From contig NZ_JANYGH010000002.1 in NCBI RefSeq assembly GCF_025362475.1, positions 1 to 64,000 of the forward strand: a stretch of DNA of 64,000 bases. The letters run 5' to 3'. The notes beneath the pieces were generated by a model. It was not told where the DNA came from. It did no database searches and saw nothing but the letters and a program-made list of their open reading frames with translations. The stretch comes from Mucilaginibacter sp. GTDB taxonomy: Bacteria; Bacteroidota; Bacteroidia; Sphingobacteriales; Sphingobacteriaceae. Both the position numbers and the translations under genes were made by a program. The stretch's first letter is position 1; each line of letters begins with the position of its first letter. Of the stretch, positions 8,634 through 16,780 are shown piece by piece.

Positions 8634-9422
8634 CTACGCGTTTGCCAGCGCCCTATCTAAATGCACATAACCTCCGTCAACATGTATGAGTTGCCCGGTG
8701 GTGTGGCTTGACATTGGCGACAACAGGAAGGCGGTGGTATTGGCCAGTTCCTCGGCTGTGGTCATGCGGTTGCCTAATGGTATTTTTGCCTCAATCTCCT
8801 GCAGTTTAGCACCCGGATCAGGCAAGGTTTTTATCCAGTTTTCATATAGTGGTGTCCAGCATTCGGCTACTACAATGGCATTTACACGGATGCCGTATTT
8901 CAGCAGCTCCACAGCCCATTCACGGGTTAAAGCGTTGCGGCCACCGTTTGATGCCGCGTAGCCAGATGTATGGCCCTGCCCGGTATCGGCTGTTTTTGAA
9001 GTGATGTTAAGGATGGCTCCCTTTGATTTTTTAAGTTCGGGTAAAGCAAAATGTGCCATCAGGTAATAATGTACCAGGTTTTTATGCAGGGAGGCAACAA
9101 AGCCTTCATAGTTGCCGCTTTCTAAACCTACACCATCGTTAACGCCAGCGTTATTCACCAGGCCGTCAATTCTTCCAAATTTGGCAACTACTGCATTAAT
9201 AGCGTTCTCGCTTGCTGTAGGATCGGTAAGTTCTGCAACTACCTGGAAAGCCTTACCGCCTGCCGCTTCAATTTCATGCACTACTTTAAGGTTATCCACT
9301 TCACTACGGCCCACAATAACGGGTATGGCGCCCTCAGCAGCCAGTACTTTAACAATGCCCTCGCCAATGCCCTTTGCACCACCGGTTACTATAATTACCT
9401 TATCTGTAAGTTGTAAATTCAT
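8634..9422 (-). CDS. SDR oxidoreductase, L-fucose (D-arabinose) dehydrogenase-like, with altered active site
   Basis: A 262-residue short-chain dehydrogenase. The Rossmann motif TGGAKGIG (13-20), NNAG (90-93), Ser142 and Tyr155 are present. From memory the sequence closely follows bacterial L-fucose dehydrogenases (VNDGVGLESG, GFVASLHKNLVHYYLMAH, the SHTTG..HVDGGYVHLDRAL ending), enzymes that also oxidise D-arabinose. The catalytic YxxxK reads YAASN: residue 159 is Asn (codon AAC), not Lys. Activity may therefore be changed, or this could be a lineage variant. It is the last gene of the five-gene minus-strand operon, 29 bases after the porter gene. Expected product is the aldonolactone. An alternative role is oxidation of a 2-keto-3-deoxy acid. 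Confidence 0.8.
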   Translation of the reverse strand: MNLQLTDKVIIVTGGAKGIGEGIVKVLAAEGAIPVIVGRSEVDNLKVVHEIEAAGGKAFQVVAELTDPTASENAINAVVAKFGRIDGLVNNAGVNDGVGLESGNYEGFVASLHKNLVHYYLMAHFALPELKKSKGAILNITSKTADTGQGHTSGYAASNGGRNALTREWAVELLKYGIRVNAIVVAECWTPLYENWIKTLPDPGAKLQEIEAKIPLGNRMTTAEELANTTAFLLSPMSSHTTGQLIHVDGGYVHLDRALANA

Positions 9423-9451
9423 GCTTATATGTTGTAAAATATCAAATACTA

Positions 9452-10738
9452 TTAATGAGAAACGCTTAGTTTCACCTCTGTCGCCTCTTTCACCTTCAGG
9501 TTTTTAACTGCAAAATAAAAAACGAATAAAAAGCAGGCTGCGGGTACCAGGTAAGCTACCTGGATGTTGGTCATATCAGATAGTTTGCCCATAATAGGCG
9601 GGAAAACCGCGCCACCTACAATGGCCATAATTACCAGTGATGAACCTTCCTTGGTTTTGGTGCCCAAGCCCCGGATGCTTAATGAAAATATGGTTGGGAA
9701 CATGATCGACATAAAAAACTCCACGCCTATCAATGCAAATACCGGGAACTTGCCATGCAGAAATACCGATAGTAAAATAAGCAGCACATTGGTAACGGCA
9801 TAAATGGCCAGCAGTTTTACCGGGTTAATAAAGGTCATTAAAAATGTGCCTACGGCTCTGCCCGCCAAAAAGGCTATTAAAGCTGCAGTTAAATAATAAG
9901 CTGCGGTTTTTTCATCCATGCCGGATACGCGCTCAGAAAAACGGATAAAGAAACTACCAACACATGCTTGTGCACCTACGTAAAAAAATTGTGCAGCTAC
10001 ACCAAAATTCAGGTTCTTCTCTCTTAAAAGTGCACCTGTGCGTTGAAAAAATGATAAGTTTTCATGTAGCGGTGAGCCTTCGCCTTCCTCGACAATTTCG
10101 GGTAAATGTGTTCTCCATAAAAGAACAGTTACCACCAGCACACCAAGAGCAATAATGATGTAAGGTATTTGTACCGATGACGCTTCTTTATTTAAATAAG
10201 TATTCAATTGGCCTGATGACATGGCCGATTCTTGTACAGCAGTAAGGGTTTTGCCCGATAGAATAAAAATACCGCCGATTAAAGGCGCAAGGGCAGCTGC
10301 CAGGCCGTTAAATGTTTGGGCGAAATTAATACGTTGGGTTGCGCCTGCAGGATCACCAATGGCGGTGATGTACGGATTGGCGGCAGTTTCTAAAAAAGCG
10401 GCCCCGGAAAATATGATGAACAAAGCCCCCAGGAAAAACGCGTAGTTTCTTACAATGGATGCCGGGTAAAACAAAAATGCTCCTACCGAAAAAAGTATCA
10501 GCCCCAATAAAATTCCTCCTTTATAGCCATACCGTTTCATGAACTGGGCTGCCGGGATAGGCAACAAGAAATAGGCAAAATAAGATGCAGAATCAATTAA
10601 TGAAGACTGCAAATCAGTTAACTGGCAGGCTTTTTTTAAGTGAGGTATGAGGATTGGATTTAAGTTTAGCGCAAAGCCCCATATAAAAAACAGGGAAGTA
10701 ATGAGGGTTATTGCTAACAGATCTTTATTTTTTGCCAT
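9452..10738 (-). CDS. FucP-like sugar porter (MFS, L-fucose/D-arabinose type)
   Basis: A 428-residue major facilitator with 12 predicted helices. It matches the FucP branch: FFIWGFALNLNPILIPHLKK, DSASYFAYFLLPIPA and FLETAANPY..RINFAQTFNG. The helix-4 acid (Glu117, equivalent to E. coli FucP Glu135) is retained. The position of the E. coli helix-1 Asp46 is Pro28 here (NLNP instead of NLND), so proton coupling may differ. FucP carries L-fucose and also D-arabinose, which have the same ring stereochemistry. It sits between the DUF6786-like lipoprotein gene and the SDR gene of the same operon and should import the released monosaccharide across the inner membrane. Confidence 0.85.
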   Translation of the reverse strand: MAKNKDLLAITLITSLFFIWGFALNLNPILIPHLKKACQLTDLQSSLIDSASYFAYFLLPIPAAQFMKRYGYKGGILLGLILFSVGAFLFYPASIVRNYAFFLGALFIIFSGAAFLETAANPYITAIGDPAGATQRINFAQTFNGLAAALAPLIGGIFILSGKTLTAVQESAMSSGQLNTYLNKEASSVQIPYIIIALGVLVVTVLLWRTHLPEIVEEGEGSPLHENLSFFQRTGALLREKNLNFGVAAQFFYVGAQACVGSFFIRFSERVSGMDEKTAAYYLTAALIAFLAGRAVGTFLMTFINPVKLLAIYAVTNVLLILLSVFLHGKFPVFALIGVEFFMSIMFPTIFSLSIRGLGTKTKEGSSLVIMAIVGGAVFPPIMGKLSDMTNIQVAYLVPAACFLFVFYFAVKNLKVKEATEVKLSVSH

Positions 10739-10774
10739 TGGTTGTTTGTTATAATTGGTTTATTTGATTGGTTT

Positions 10775-11986
10775 TTATTTTAATGCTGATGTAATATCCT
10801 TAAGCGAAATACCCAGCGTTTTTAATGCTATACTATTCAAGGCTTTTTCATCTCCGGTAAAATGAAACACGCTGTGTTTATGTGTTAGCTTTTCGCCGGG
10901 TTTCAAAAACGCGGCTGGCGATACGCTTTCAATTTCGTAGAACGGCCCCATTTGCGATCCATTGGCTAATTTGCCATCGTTATAAGCGTTCACGGCATCG
11001 CCGGAAAAAGGGGCTGTATCGGGTTTCCATTCCTGGTTAAGATAGCTTGCACCGCTATCTATATCAAAAACGGTAATGGTTAATACTTTGTTACTGGCAT
11101 CATAGCTGCCGGCCATGTTTTTGGCCCGATTGGGTGGGATGCCCAGCTTACCGCGCGATTTACCGTCGGCTTTAAAAAGGAGGGTGCCATTGCCGTAGGT
11201 GATCCTGTCTTTAGCTATCTCGCCAAAATAATTAGTGGTAGCTACTTTGCCTGTTGCTTTATCTATATAGGGCACTACGATAATGGTTTTGGGCGATGGC
11301 GTAAACATATCCAAATTCCATAAACAGGGAGCGCCGGTAGTTTTATCCCAGGCTTTATCGCCGGCATTAATAATAGTATTGATGGTGCTAAAGCCAACCG
11401 ATTTTACCGAATCATTTGTACTGATACCCAGTAATTGGTTAATCACATTCGGCTCCAATATTTCGATATCACGTTCCAGCTTGATGTTAAGCAGCGTACC
11501 CGCGTAATTTTGCATCTGGGTAGCCTTGCTCATAGATGCTTTTGTATCTGATGAGGAAAGCAGCTCCCAGTTTTCATTATCAATTGCTGCGGGAGTATGC
11601 CAGTTATCAAATTCCATTTTGGTGCCTGGCTTAAAGAACACGGAGAACGGGCCACCTTCGGGACCAAGCCAAAGGCGGTCTTCGCCACCAAAGGCATTCA
11701 TGTGCGGGTCGGGTTGCTTAAGGTCGAAAGTTTCATATTTGATCCAGCCAAAGCTGTTTCCATCCAAACCATCGGCGGTGGAGGTAAATACCTTGGCCTG
11801 GTATTTTGGAGAAACGATAACCCTTGCGCTGCTATCTTTAGTTTTTAAAACCACAACGCTGCCATGTTTCTTTAAAAACTCCAAATCGTACCTGAAACTA
11901 CCTTTAGTAGCCGGGGGCATGCGCATGGTACATGATGTAATACTTGCCGCCAACATAACCAGGGAAGAGATTTTTAAAGCGCTCAT
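10775..11986 (-). CDS. DUF6786-like lipoprotein (galactose-mutarotase-like fold likely)
   Basis: A 403-residue protein whose N-terminus has a lipobox (AASITSC), so it is exported and lipid-anchored. The body is beta-rich with FGGEDRLWLGPEGG near residue 100 and a C-terminal EIESVSPAAFLKPGEKLTHKHSVFHF segment. That layout resembles aldose-epimerase-fold proteins grouped as DUF6786. The assignment is from memory and moderate. It starts 4 bases after the hydrolase/dehydratase gene, inside the operon. A plausible role is mutarotation or binding of the sugar released by the GH172 enzyme in the periplasm, but this is inference from position. Confidence 0.65.
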   Translation of the reverse strand: MSALKISSLVMLAASITSCTMRMPPATKGSFRYDLEFLKKHGSVVVLKTKDSSARVIVSPKYQAKVFTSTADGLDGNSFGWIKYETFDLKQPDPHMNAFGGEDRLWLGPEGGPFSVFFKPGTKMEFDNWHTPAAIDNENWELLSSSDTKASMSKATQMQNYAGTLLNIKLERDIEILEPNVINQLLGISTNDSVKSVGFSTINTIINAGDKAWDKTTGAPCLWNLDMFTPSPKTIIVVPYIDKATGKVATTNYFGEIAKDRITYGNGTLLFKADGKSRGKLGIPPNRAKNMAGSYDASNKVLTITVFDIDSGASYLNQEWKPDTAPFSGDAVNAYNDGKLANGSQMGPFYEIESVSPAAFLKPGEKLTHKHSVFHFTGDEKALNSIALKTLGISLKDITSALK

Positions 11987-11990
11987 AGCC

Positions 11991-12851
11991 TTATAATTTA
12001 TGTTTGGGATTAATGCCTATAATATTAACCATAGTGCCAATGTTATCGATAGTAATAACCACTACATCGCCCACTTGCAGGGTAAATGTAGGCGGCGGTA
12101 CCAAACAGGTACCTGTCATCAAAAAACAGCCCTGCGGAAAATCGCACTCGGCATATAAATAGCCCACCAGTTCGGTAAACGATCGTTTAATCCGGGATAT
12201 GGTGGTTTCGTCTTCATAAACAGGCACGTCATTACGCTTAATAACCAGTTTTATGGCCGATTCGCCGGGTATTGGCTCAGCGCTTACATACAGGCATGGG
12301 CCTAAAGCAGCACTTTTTTCATAGATCTTGGCCTGGGGCAGGTACAAGGCGTTCTCGCCCTCGATGCTCCGCGAGCTCATATCGTTGCCGATGGTATATC
12401 CCTGAATATTCCCTTTGGAATTAATATATAAGGTCAGCTCCGGCTCGGGTACATTCCATTCTGAATCTTTCCTGATATAAACTTCTGCACCATGACCGGA
12501 TACCCGTTGTGCTGTAGCTTTAAAGAACAACTCGGGTCTTGGGGCATCGTATACCTTATCATACAAGCTTGCCGCGCCAGAACTTTCAGATTCCTCCATA
12601 CGGGCATCCCGGCTTTTAAGGTAGGTAACGCCTGCGGCCCAAACTTCCTGTGCGCCTATAGGAGGTAGTAGTGGCCCGTTCAAAAACTCATGTTGCACGT
12701 CGGCGCCTAAAGCTGTGGTATCATCAATGATTTCCTGCAGGTATGCGGCCAGGTTATCCCGGTTAATCAGTGTGTCCCATTGGTCGTCAACAATATAGGC
12801 AGCCCCGGCTTGCTCCAGGATTATTCCTTTGGTGGTTTTATATAGTTTCAT
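11991..12851 (-). CDS. FAH-superfamily protein, 2-keto-3-deoxy-D-arabinonate dehydratase-like
   Basis: A 286-residue cytoplasmic protein of the fumarylacetoacetate hydrolase superfamily. The metal ligands Glu136 and Glu138 lie in [12 protein letters not shown]. The run [17 protein letters not shown] and the block [27 protein letters not shown] closely recall archaeal 2-keto-3-deoxy-D-arabinonate dehydratase (KdaD). That enzyme makes 2-oxoglutarate semialdehyde in oxidative pentose breakdown. The alternative is 2,4-diketo-3-deoxy-L-fuconate hydrolase of the L-fucose pathway, also in this superfamily. Its ATG overlaps the GH172 stop (TGATG), so translation is probably coupled. No sugar-acid dehydratase or lactonase gene is in the window. 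Confidence 0.75.
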   Translation of the reverse strand: MKLYKTTKGIILEQAGAAYIVDDQWDTLINRDNLAAYLQEIIDDTTALGADVQHEFLNGPLLPPIGAQEVWAAGVTYLKSRDARMEESESSGAASLYDKVYDAPRPELFFKATAQRVSGHGAEVYIRKDSEWNVPEPELTLYINSKGNIQGYTIGNDMSSRSIEGENALYLPQAKIYEKSAALGPCLYVSAEPIPGESAIKLVIKRNDVPVYEDETTISRIKRSFTELVGYLYAECDFPQGCFLMTGTCLVPPPTFTLQVGDVVVITIDNIGTMVNIIGINPKHKL

Positions 12852-14032
12852 CAGTTTACTTCCAATTCGTCTCGTGAGGGTAATTTAGGAAATGGGGTGT
12901 GCGCGCCGGTTTGGTACCAGAATACGGTGGAGGCAATATCATCCTGTAAAGGCATATATCGCCCGTCGTGCCGCCAACCCAGGGCCTGTATGGTAACCTT
13001 CAGGCTTTTTTCAAAGCGGATAGGGTCAACAATATGCCATCTGTATAAACCAAACCGCTGTGCTACGTTGTAATGCCCATCGCCGCGAATCACCTGTGGC
13101 AGGCCGCTGTAAGGCGTATTAAATTCAGTGTATTCGGTATGCTCTGCCTCCTTGCCATCGGCATCTTTGTGGCGGGTATCAAAATCATATGATCCGCAGA
13201 AATAATCCTCTGTACCGGTACCGTTTATGGTAGGGAATTTGGTATCGCCATCCATAAAAAATTTGATCTCGCCCTCGCCCCACCAGCCATTTTTGTTGCT
13301 GCCATAGGCCAGGTAAGTACCCACATACTGGCCCTTGCCAACAATGCTATCTACCAAAACATAATCTTTTTTATAAGGGAGGGGGTTGGTACGGCGAAAC
13401 TGTGCGTGAAAATACCCCGCATCATCAGGGATATCTGTCAGGGTGTAATCAACCTGGTAATAAAGCACCATATCGTTATCGTCGATATTTTCCATAGTGA
13501 TGCGGCATTTTTTGCGGAATGGCATTGGCCAGTAACAATTAAAAGCGCTGCCGGGATTTACCGCGACCGCTAACGACGACAGGGGCGAATACTTACCCCA
13601 GCCCATACAAAAGAAATCGCCTACAGGTACCTCAACGGATGGGGTTGTTTCATCATCCCAATAAAAACGCAGGATGCTATAGCGCCAGTTGCCGGTAGGG
13701 GTCATCCAGATGTGCTGTATGGCGCCCGACTCATTAATTTCGGCAATGGTATAAGTAGTATGTTTTTTGATCACCACGCTTGGGCTCACTTTCCAGGTTT
13801 GCCCCAGATCGCGCGATGCATTGCTGCCTGTTCCGGTGGTGGCCATACCACCCTTGCCTTTCTCGCCGGTAAAGTTCTCCGGACTTATTGATCGTGTTTT
13901 GGCATCGCTGGTACGGTACAGGTTACCAAGGCCAACATCAAGGCCATTAAACTTTTTTTGTGCAAAGGCGGCAGATGATGTCAGCAAAACAAACATGCAG
14001 CTTAATAAAACATTACTTTTCATTTTTAACAT
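12851..14032 (-). CDS. GH172 (DUF2961) glycoside hydrolase
   Basis: A 393-residue secreted enzyme with a signal peptide ending SSAAFAQ. A second ATG three codons in (14023) gives an equally good signal peptide. The DUF2961 core is intact: [21 protein letters not shown], the [14 protein letters not shown] strand (Glu253, Glu255) and [10 protein letters not shown] (Glu275). Characterised GH172 members use Glu residues in these two segments and act on alpha-D-arabinofuranosides or alpha-D-fructofuranosides. Being first in an operon with D-arabinose/L-fucose-type transport and oxidation, it likely releases D-arabinose from an arabinan-type glycan. No SusCD genes accompany it. The operon promoter must lie in 14033-14230. 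Confidence 0.82.
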   Translation of the reverse strand: MLKMKSNVLLSCMFVLLTSSAAFAQKKFNGLDVGLGNLYRTSDAKTRSISPENFTGEKGKGGMATTGTGSNASRDLGQTWKVSPSVVIKKHTTYTIAEINESGAIQHIWMTPTGNWRYSILRFYWDDETTPSVEVPVGDFFCMGWGKYSPLSSLAVAVNPGSAFNCYWPMPFRKKCRITMENIDDNDMVLYYQVDYTLTDIPDDAGYFHAQFRRTNPLPYKKDYVLVDSIVGKGQYVGTYLAYGSNKNGWWGEGEIKFFMDGDTKFPTINGTGTEDYFCGSYDFDTRHKDADGKEAEHTEYTEFNTPYSGLPQVIRGDGHYNVAQRFGLYRWHIVDPIRFEKSLKVTIQALGWRHDGRYMPLQDDIASTVFWYQTGAHTPFPKLPSRDELEVN

Positions 14033-14227
14033 ATAGGTTATCTGTTGGTAAAAACTAATAGTGCATCAATTGGTAAATGCAATACCGTGTTTATTTGCTG
14101 TAACACCTGCCTTATACACAATAAGACAAAGCCGGTCACAATCATAAAAATAATTTTCTTTTTATCTATCCTGCTTTATCAGCATAACATACAAGGATTT
14201 TAGCATCAATACGGCCTTCCTATTATT

Positions 14228-14333
14228 TTGTCATCCTGAGCGATAGCGAAGGATCTATAAACTATACAGATCGGGTCTGCATGGCGAATATGCATTCGGG
14301 TAATAGATGCTTCAAGCGTTTATAATGACAAAG
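14228..14333. repeat. Degraded family A intergenic repeat (copy 2)
   Basis: The left end (TTTGTCATCCTGAGCGA, GAAGGATCTAT) is well conserved. The right end is decayed (AATAGATGCTTCAAGCG, ATGACAAAG). It lies in the 419-base gap between the GH172 gene and the Crp/Fnr gene. The rest of that gap holds AT-rich DNA, the promoter of the regulator gene, and presumably the minus-strand operon promoter, which I could not pinpoint. Confidence 0.7.
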
Positions 14334-14345
14334 GAATAGTAGGCC

Positions 14346-14353
14346 TACTTTTG
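14346..14353 (+). promoter_or_regulatory. -7 box for the Crp/Fnr regulator gene
   Basis: TACTTTTG is a perfect TAnnTTTG match located 106 bases before the ATG at 14452. No clear -33 element was recognised, so this is a tentative promoter. Confidence 0.4.
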
Positions 14354-14422
14354 TAAAAGCTAATTTACATTTATCGATAACAGAAACACTAACCCCAACA
14401 ATAATATTGATGTTACATATCG

Positions 14423-14454
14423 CATATACAAAAAAAACTACATTTTTGTATATG
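14423..14454 (+). promoter_or_regulatory. Perfect 12-bp inverted repeat ending in the start codon
   Basis: CATATACAAAAA (14423-14434) and TTTTTGTATATG (14443-14454) are exact reverse complements with an eight-base spacer. The last three bases are the proposed ATG of the Crp/Fnr gene. In mRNA this would form a hairpin that buries the start codon. In DNA it could be an operator for autoregulation. Confidence 0.6.
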
Positions 14455-15024
14455 CCGTTTACGCTCATCCTTAACAATATTGCCAAACACATTCACCTCA
14501 GCAAAGAGGAGCAGGTTGTTTTTACAGATCTGCTTAAGCCCCAGGCTATTAAGCGGAAGCAATTCTGGCTTTCAGATGGCGATATTTGCAAGCACTCGGC
14601 ATTTGTAACCACGGGCTGCCTGCGCGGATTTACTGTTGATAAAAACGGTATTGAACACGTATTGAGCTTTGCCCCGCCCGATTGGTGGATGGCAGATATG
14701 TATAGCCTGATTAGCCAAAAGCCAGGCATACTTAATGTAGAAGCACTGGAAGACACGCAAGTGCTGTTGCTGAGCAAAACCAACCAGGAAAAACTATACC
14801 AGCAGATACCCAAGTTTGAGCATTTTTTTAGGGTTTTGGTGGAGAACTCGCTTGTGGCCAGTCAGCAGCGCCTTATAGATGGCCTCAGCCTTACCGCCGA
14901 AGATCGCTATAACAACTTTTGTAAACGCTACCCAACACTCATTTATACATTACCCCAAAAGCAGATAGCATCATATATTGGCGTAACCCCTGAATTTTTT
15001 AGCAGAATGAGAAGCAGGAAATAG
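14452..15024 (+). CDS. Crp/Fnr family transcriptional regulator
   Basis: The ATG at 14452 gives a 190-residue protein of usual length for this Bacteroidota group; an upstream in-frame TTG (14407) is less likely. Residues about 20-115 form the cyclic-nucleotide-binding-like beta barrel (FVTTGCLRGFTVDKNGIEHVLSFAPPDWW). A long dimer helix follows, then a short C-terminal winged helix-turn-helix (QKQIASYIGVTPEFFSRMRSRK). The recognition helix keeps the E-x-x-S-R pattern that FNR uses to read TTGA half-sites. There are no N-terminal Cys for an iron-sulfur cluster. The adjacent pirin gene has a TTGA-N6-TCAA site in its promoter and is the probable target. Confidence 0.85.
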   Translation: MPFTLILNNIAKHIHLSKEEQVVFTDLLKPQAIKRKQFWLSDGDICKHSAFVTTGCLRGFTVDKNGIEHVLSFAPPDWWMADMYSLISQKPGILNVEALEDTQVLLLSKTNQEKLYQQIPKFEHFFRVLVENSLVASQQRLIDGLSLTAEDRYNNFCKRYPTLIYTLPQKQIASYIGVTPEFFSRMRSRK

Positions 15025-15161
15025 TTTGCAGTGAGCAGTTAGTAGTTTGCAGCAGGCATAAATTACCATCATCCAAGCTCCCTCTGTGAGTGAAGTGTCC
15101 GGGTAAACTTAACCGCTGTGCAACTACTCACTTATCACTAATTAACCATTCACCTAAAAAC

Positions 15162-15175
15162 TTGACCTACATCAA
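15162..15175 (+). promoter_or_regulatory. FNR/CRP-type operator TTGAC-CTAC-ATCAA upstream of pirin gene
   Basis: TTGACCTACATCAA matches the FNR consensus TTGATnnnnATCAA at 9 of 10 defined positions. Its centre is about 42 bases upstream of the start site predicted from TACCTTTA (15198-15205, one mismatch to the -7 box), as in class II activation. The pirin ATG is at 15230. Confidence 0.65.
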
Positions 15176-15229
15176 CTTTGCCCTGCAAATACCGCCGTAC
15201 CTTTATAGCAACAAAAAAGGAAATACATC

Positions 15230-15946
15230 ATGGCACAAACAATATTGCATAAAGGAGATACCCGCGGTCACGCAAACCACGGCTGGTTAAATAGTTATCA
15301 TTCATTTAGTTTTGGTAGTTATTACAATCCCGACCGGATGAGCTTTGGCGCACTGCGCGTTTTAAATGATGATACCGTGGATGCCGGCATGGGCTTTGGC
15401 AAACACCCGCACGATAATATGGAGATCATCAGTATTCCCCTTGAAGGTGATCTGGAGCATAAAGACAGCATGAACAACACAGCCGTTATTAAAAATGGCG
15501 ATATACAGGCTATGAGTGCTGGCACAGGCATTTACCACAGCGAATACAACCAGGATAAGGACAAACGTGTAAAGTTTTTGCAGATATGGCTGTATCCTAA
15601 CAAACGCAACGTGGAGCCAAGATATGACCAGATTACCCTTAATCTTGCCGATCGTGAGAATAAACTACAACAGGTATTATCGCCCAATGCCAATGATGCC
15701 GGAGTATGGATCCACCAGGATGCATGGTTTAACCTGGGTAAGTTTGATAAGGGAGTAAGTACCGAATACACCATCCACAAAGCAGGCAACGGCGTTTACG
15801 CGTTTGTACTAAGCGGACAAATAGAAATTAACGGACAGCAATTAAATAATCGCGATGCCCTGGGCATTTGGGATACCGATAAATTTACCATTACTGCAAC
15901 CGCCGACGCTGAATTTTTATTGATGGACGTACCGATGAGCATATAA
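15230..15946 (+). CDS. Pirin family protein (YhhW-type bicupin)
   Basis: A 238-residue bicupin. The N-terminal cupin has the metal-site segment GKHPHDNMEIISIPLEG and a second histidine in GTGIYHSEYNQ, as in quercetinase-type pirins such as YhhW. The C-terminal cupin is metal-free in the family. The start is supported by AAAAAGGAAA about 8 bases upstream, one of the few Shine-Dalgarno-like sites here. Pirins are redox- or stress-linked proteins, and pairing with a Crp/Fnr-type regulator gene is common in this phylum. Transcription probably starts between the operator at 15162 and the ATG. Confidence 0.9.
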   Translation: MAQTILHKGDTRGHANHGWLNSYHSFSFGSYYNPDRMSFGALRVLNDDTVDAGMGFGKHPHDNMEIISIPLEGDLEHKDSMNNTAVIKNGDIQAMSAGTGIYHSEYNQDKDKRVKFLQIWLYPNKRNVEPRYDQITLNLADRENKLQQVLSPNANDAGVWIHQDAWFNLGKFDKGVSTEYTIHKAGNGVYAFVLSGQIEINGQQLNNRDALGIWDTDKFTITATADAEFLLMDVPMSI

Positions 15947-16028
15947 TAGATGTGTAGATATGCAGATGATGAATTGATTGGAGGTGGAAAATGAGGGTTT
16001 TGGCAGAATGAAATGGTGTTTTAAAAAG

Positions 16029-16125
16029 TTTGTCATCCTGAGGAACGAAGGATCTATTCACAGACTATACAGGACGAAGAAGCATGGTGAATAATAGATC
16101 CTTCACTATCGTTCAGGATGACAAA
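16029..16125. repeat. Palindromic intergenic repeat, family A (copy 3, inverted orientation)
   Basis: Arms TTTGTCATCCTGAGGAACGAAGGATCTATT and AATAGATCCTTCACTATCGTTCAGGATGACAAA are present, each broken into the same blocks as copy 1. The centre (CAGACTATACAGGACGAAGAAGCATG) is the reverse complement of the centre of copies 1 and 4, so this copy is inverted. Confidence 0.85.
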
Positions 16126-16160
16126 AAGGGTTTTAACAAACCCGCCACTCTGAAAGGCAA

Positions 16161-16268
16161 ATGACACACGGCGAAAGACTTAAGAAGTTTTTAAACGGCG
16201 AAGCCCTCAACGAGGCCAAAAACAATATTATCGAGTTAAACTTCGTAAGTCTGGGATTTAACGATTAG
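16161..16268 (+). CDS. Possible 35-residue small protein
   Basis: An ATG-initiated reading frame of 35 codons (MTHGERLKKFLNG..., ending FVSLGFND) lies 21 bases before the receiver-like gene, with the same strand. The composition is protein-like (amphipathic, charged), but no family is recognised and the length gives weak support. It could be a real small protein co-transcribed with its neighbour or the remnant of a longer gene interrupted by the repeat at 16029-16125. Confidence 0.3.
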   Translation: MTHGERLKKFLNGEALNEAKNNIIELNFVSLGFND

Positions 16269-16289
16269 CAGCGATTATAAAAATAAGAA

Positions 16290-16589
16290 ATGGAATCAAC
16301 ACAAATATTAGTAGTAGGCCGCCATCCTGAGATATTGGCAACGGTGGTACGCCTGGTAAATAATAACCCTGATTGGAATGCTACCGGCTGCCAAACCGAT
16401 GAAGAAGCTATCCTTGCTTTTGACCAACAGGCATTTGCAGTGGTGCTGCTTGGCGGCGGTATTGAACCTGCATCCGAAGATCAACTGTGTGCTTATTTTC
16501 GTAATCGCAATCCAAAAATCAAGATTGTGCAGCACTACGGCGGCGGTAGCGGCTTGCTGGCAGCAGAGATTTACGAGGCCCTGAAGTAG
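16290..16589 (+). CDS. Degenerate receiver-like small protein
   Basis: A 99-residue cytoplasmic protein with alternating strands and helices like a response-regulator receiver: ILVVGRHPEILATVV, then a central strand FAVVLLGGGI, then IKIVQHYGGGSG. The acidic pocket and phospho-acceptor Asp expected at the end of the third strand are replaced by Gly-Gly-Gly, and the usual Lys is not evident. If it is a receiver it cannot be phosphorylated in the normal way. The truncated length (usual about 120) is also odd. Function unknown. It is followed by a clear terminator at 16671. Confidence 0.65.
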   Translation: MESTQILVVGRHPEILATVVRLVNNNPDWNATGCQTDEEAILAFDQQAFAVVLLGGGIEPASEDQLCAYFRNRNPKIKIVQHYGGGSGLLAAEIYEALK

Positions 16590-16670
16590 AAGGCTACGCT
16601 GCATTAGCATGTAATACTGGCGGTGTTACAGGTGTTTTCTATATCAAAGGGTAAATGAAGCCTTCGAACA

Positions 16671-16711
16671 AAAAAAGCATCCTTACTATTAACAGTAAGG
16701 GCGCTTTTTTG
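16671..16711 (+). terminator. Rho-independent terminator
   Basis: The arms AAAAAAGCATCCTTACT and AGTAAGGGCGCTTTTTT pair with a six-base loop (ATTAAC) and a small AT/GC mismatch, ending in T6. It ends the pirin/receiver-like transcription region. Confidence 0.8.
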
Positions 16712-16763
16712 CGTGGCGGGAATGAGTAAGTAATTGGCCTTGTTTATAAACAGGGCAATTTTA

Positions 16764-16780
16764 AAAAGGCTCAATTTTGT
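16764..16780 (+). promoter_or_regulatory. 17-bp motif shared with the efflux/AraC intergenic region
   Basis: AAAAGGCTCAATTTTGT occurs here, 116 bases before the universal stress protein ATG, and again exactly at 18604-18620. In both places ATCAA follows within a few bases. A 17-base exact match in two nearby promoters suggests a common operator or promoter element. The rest of the gap 16590-16895 holds only the terminator and AT-rich DNA. Confidence 0.5.
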
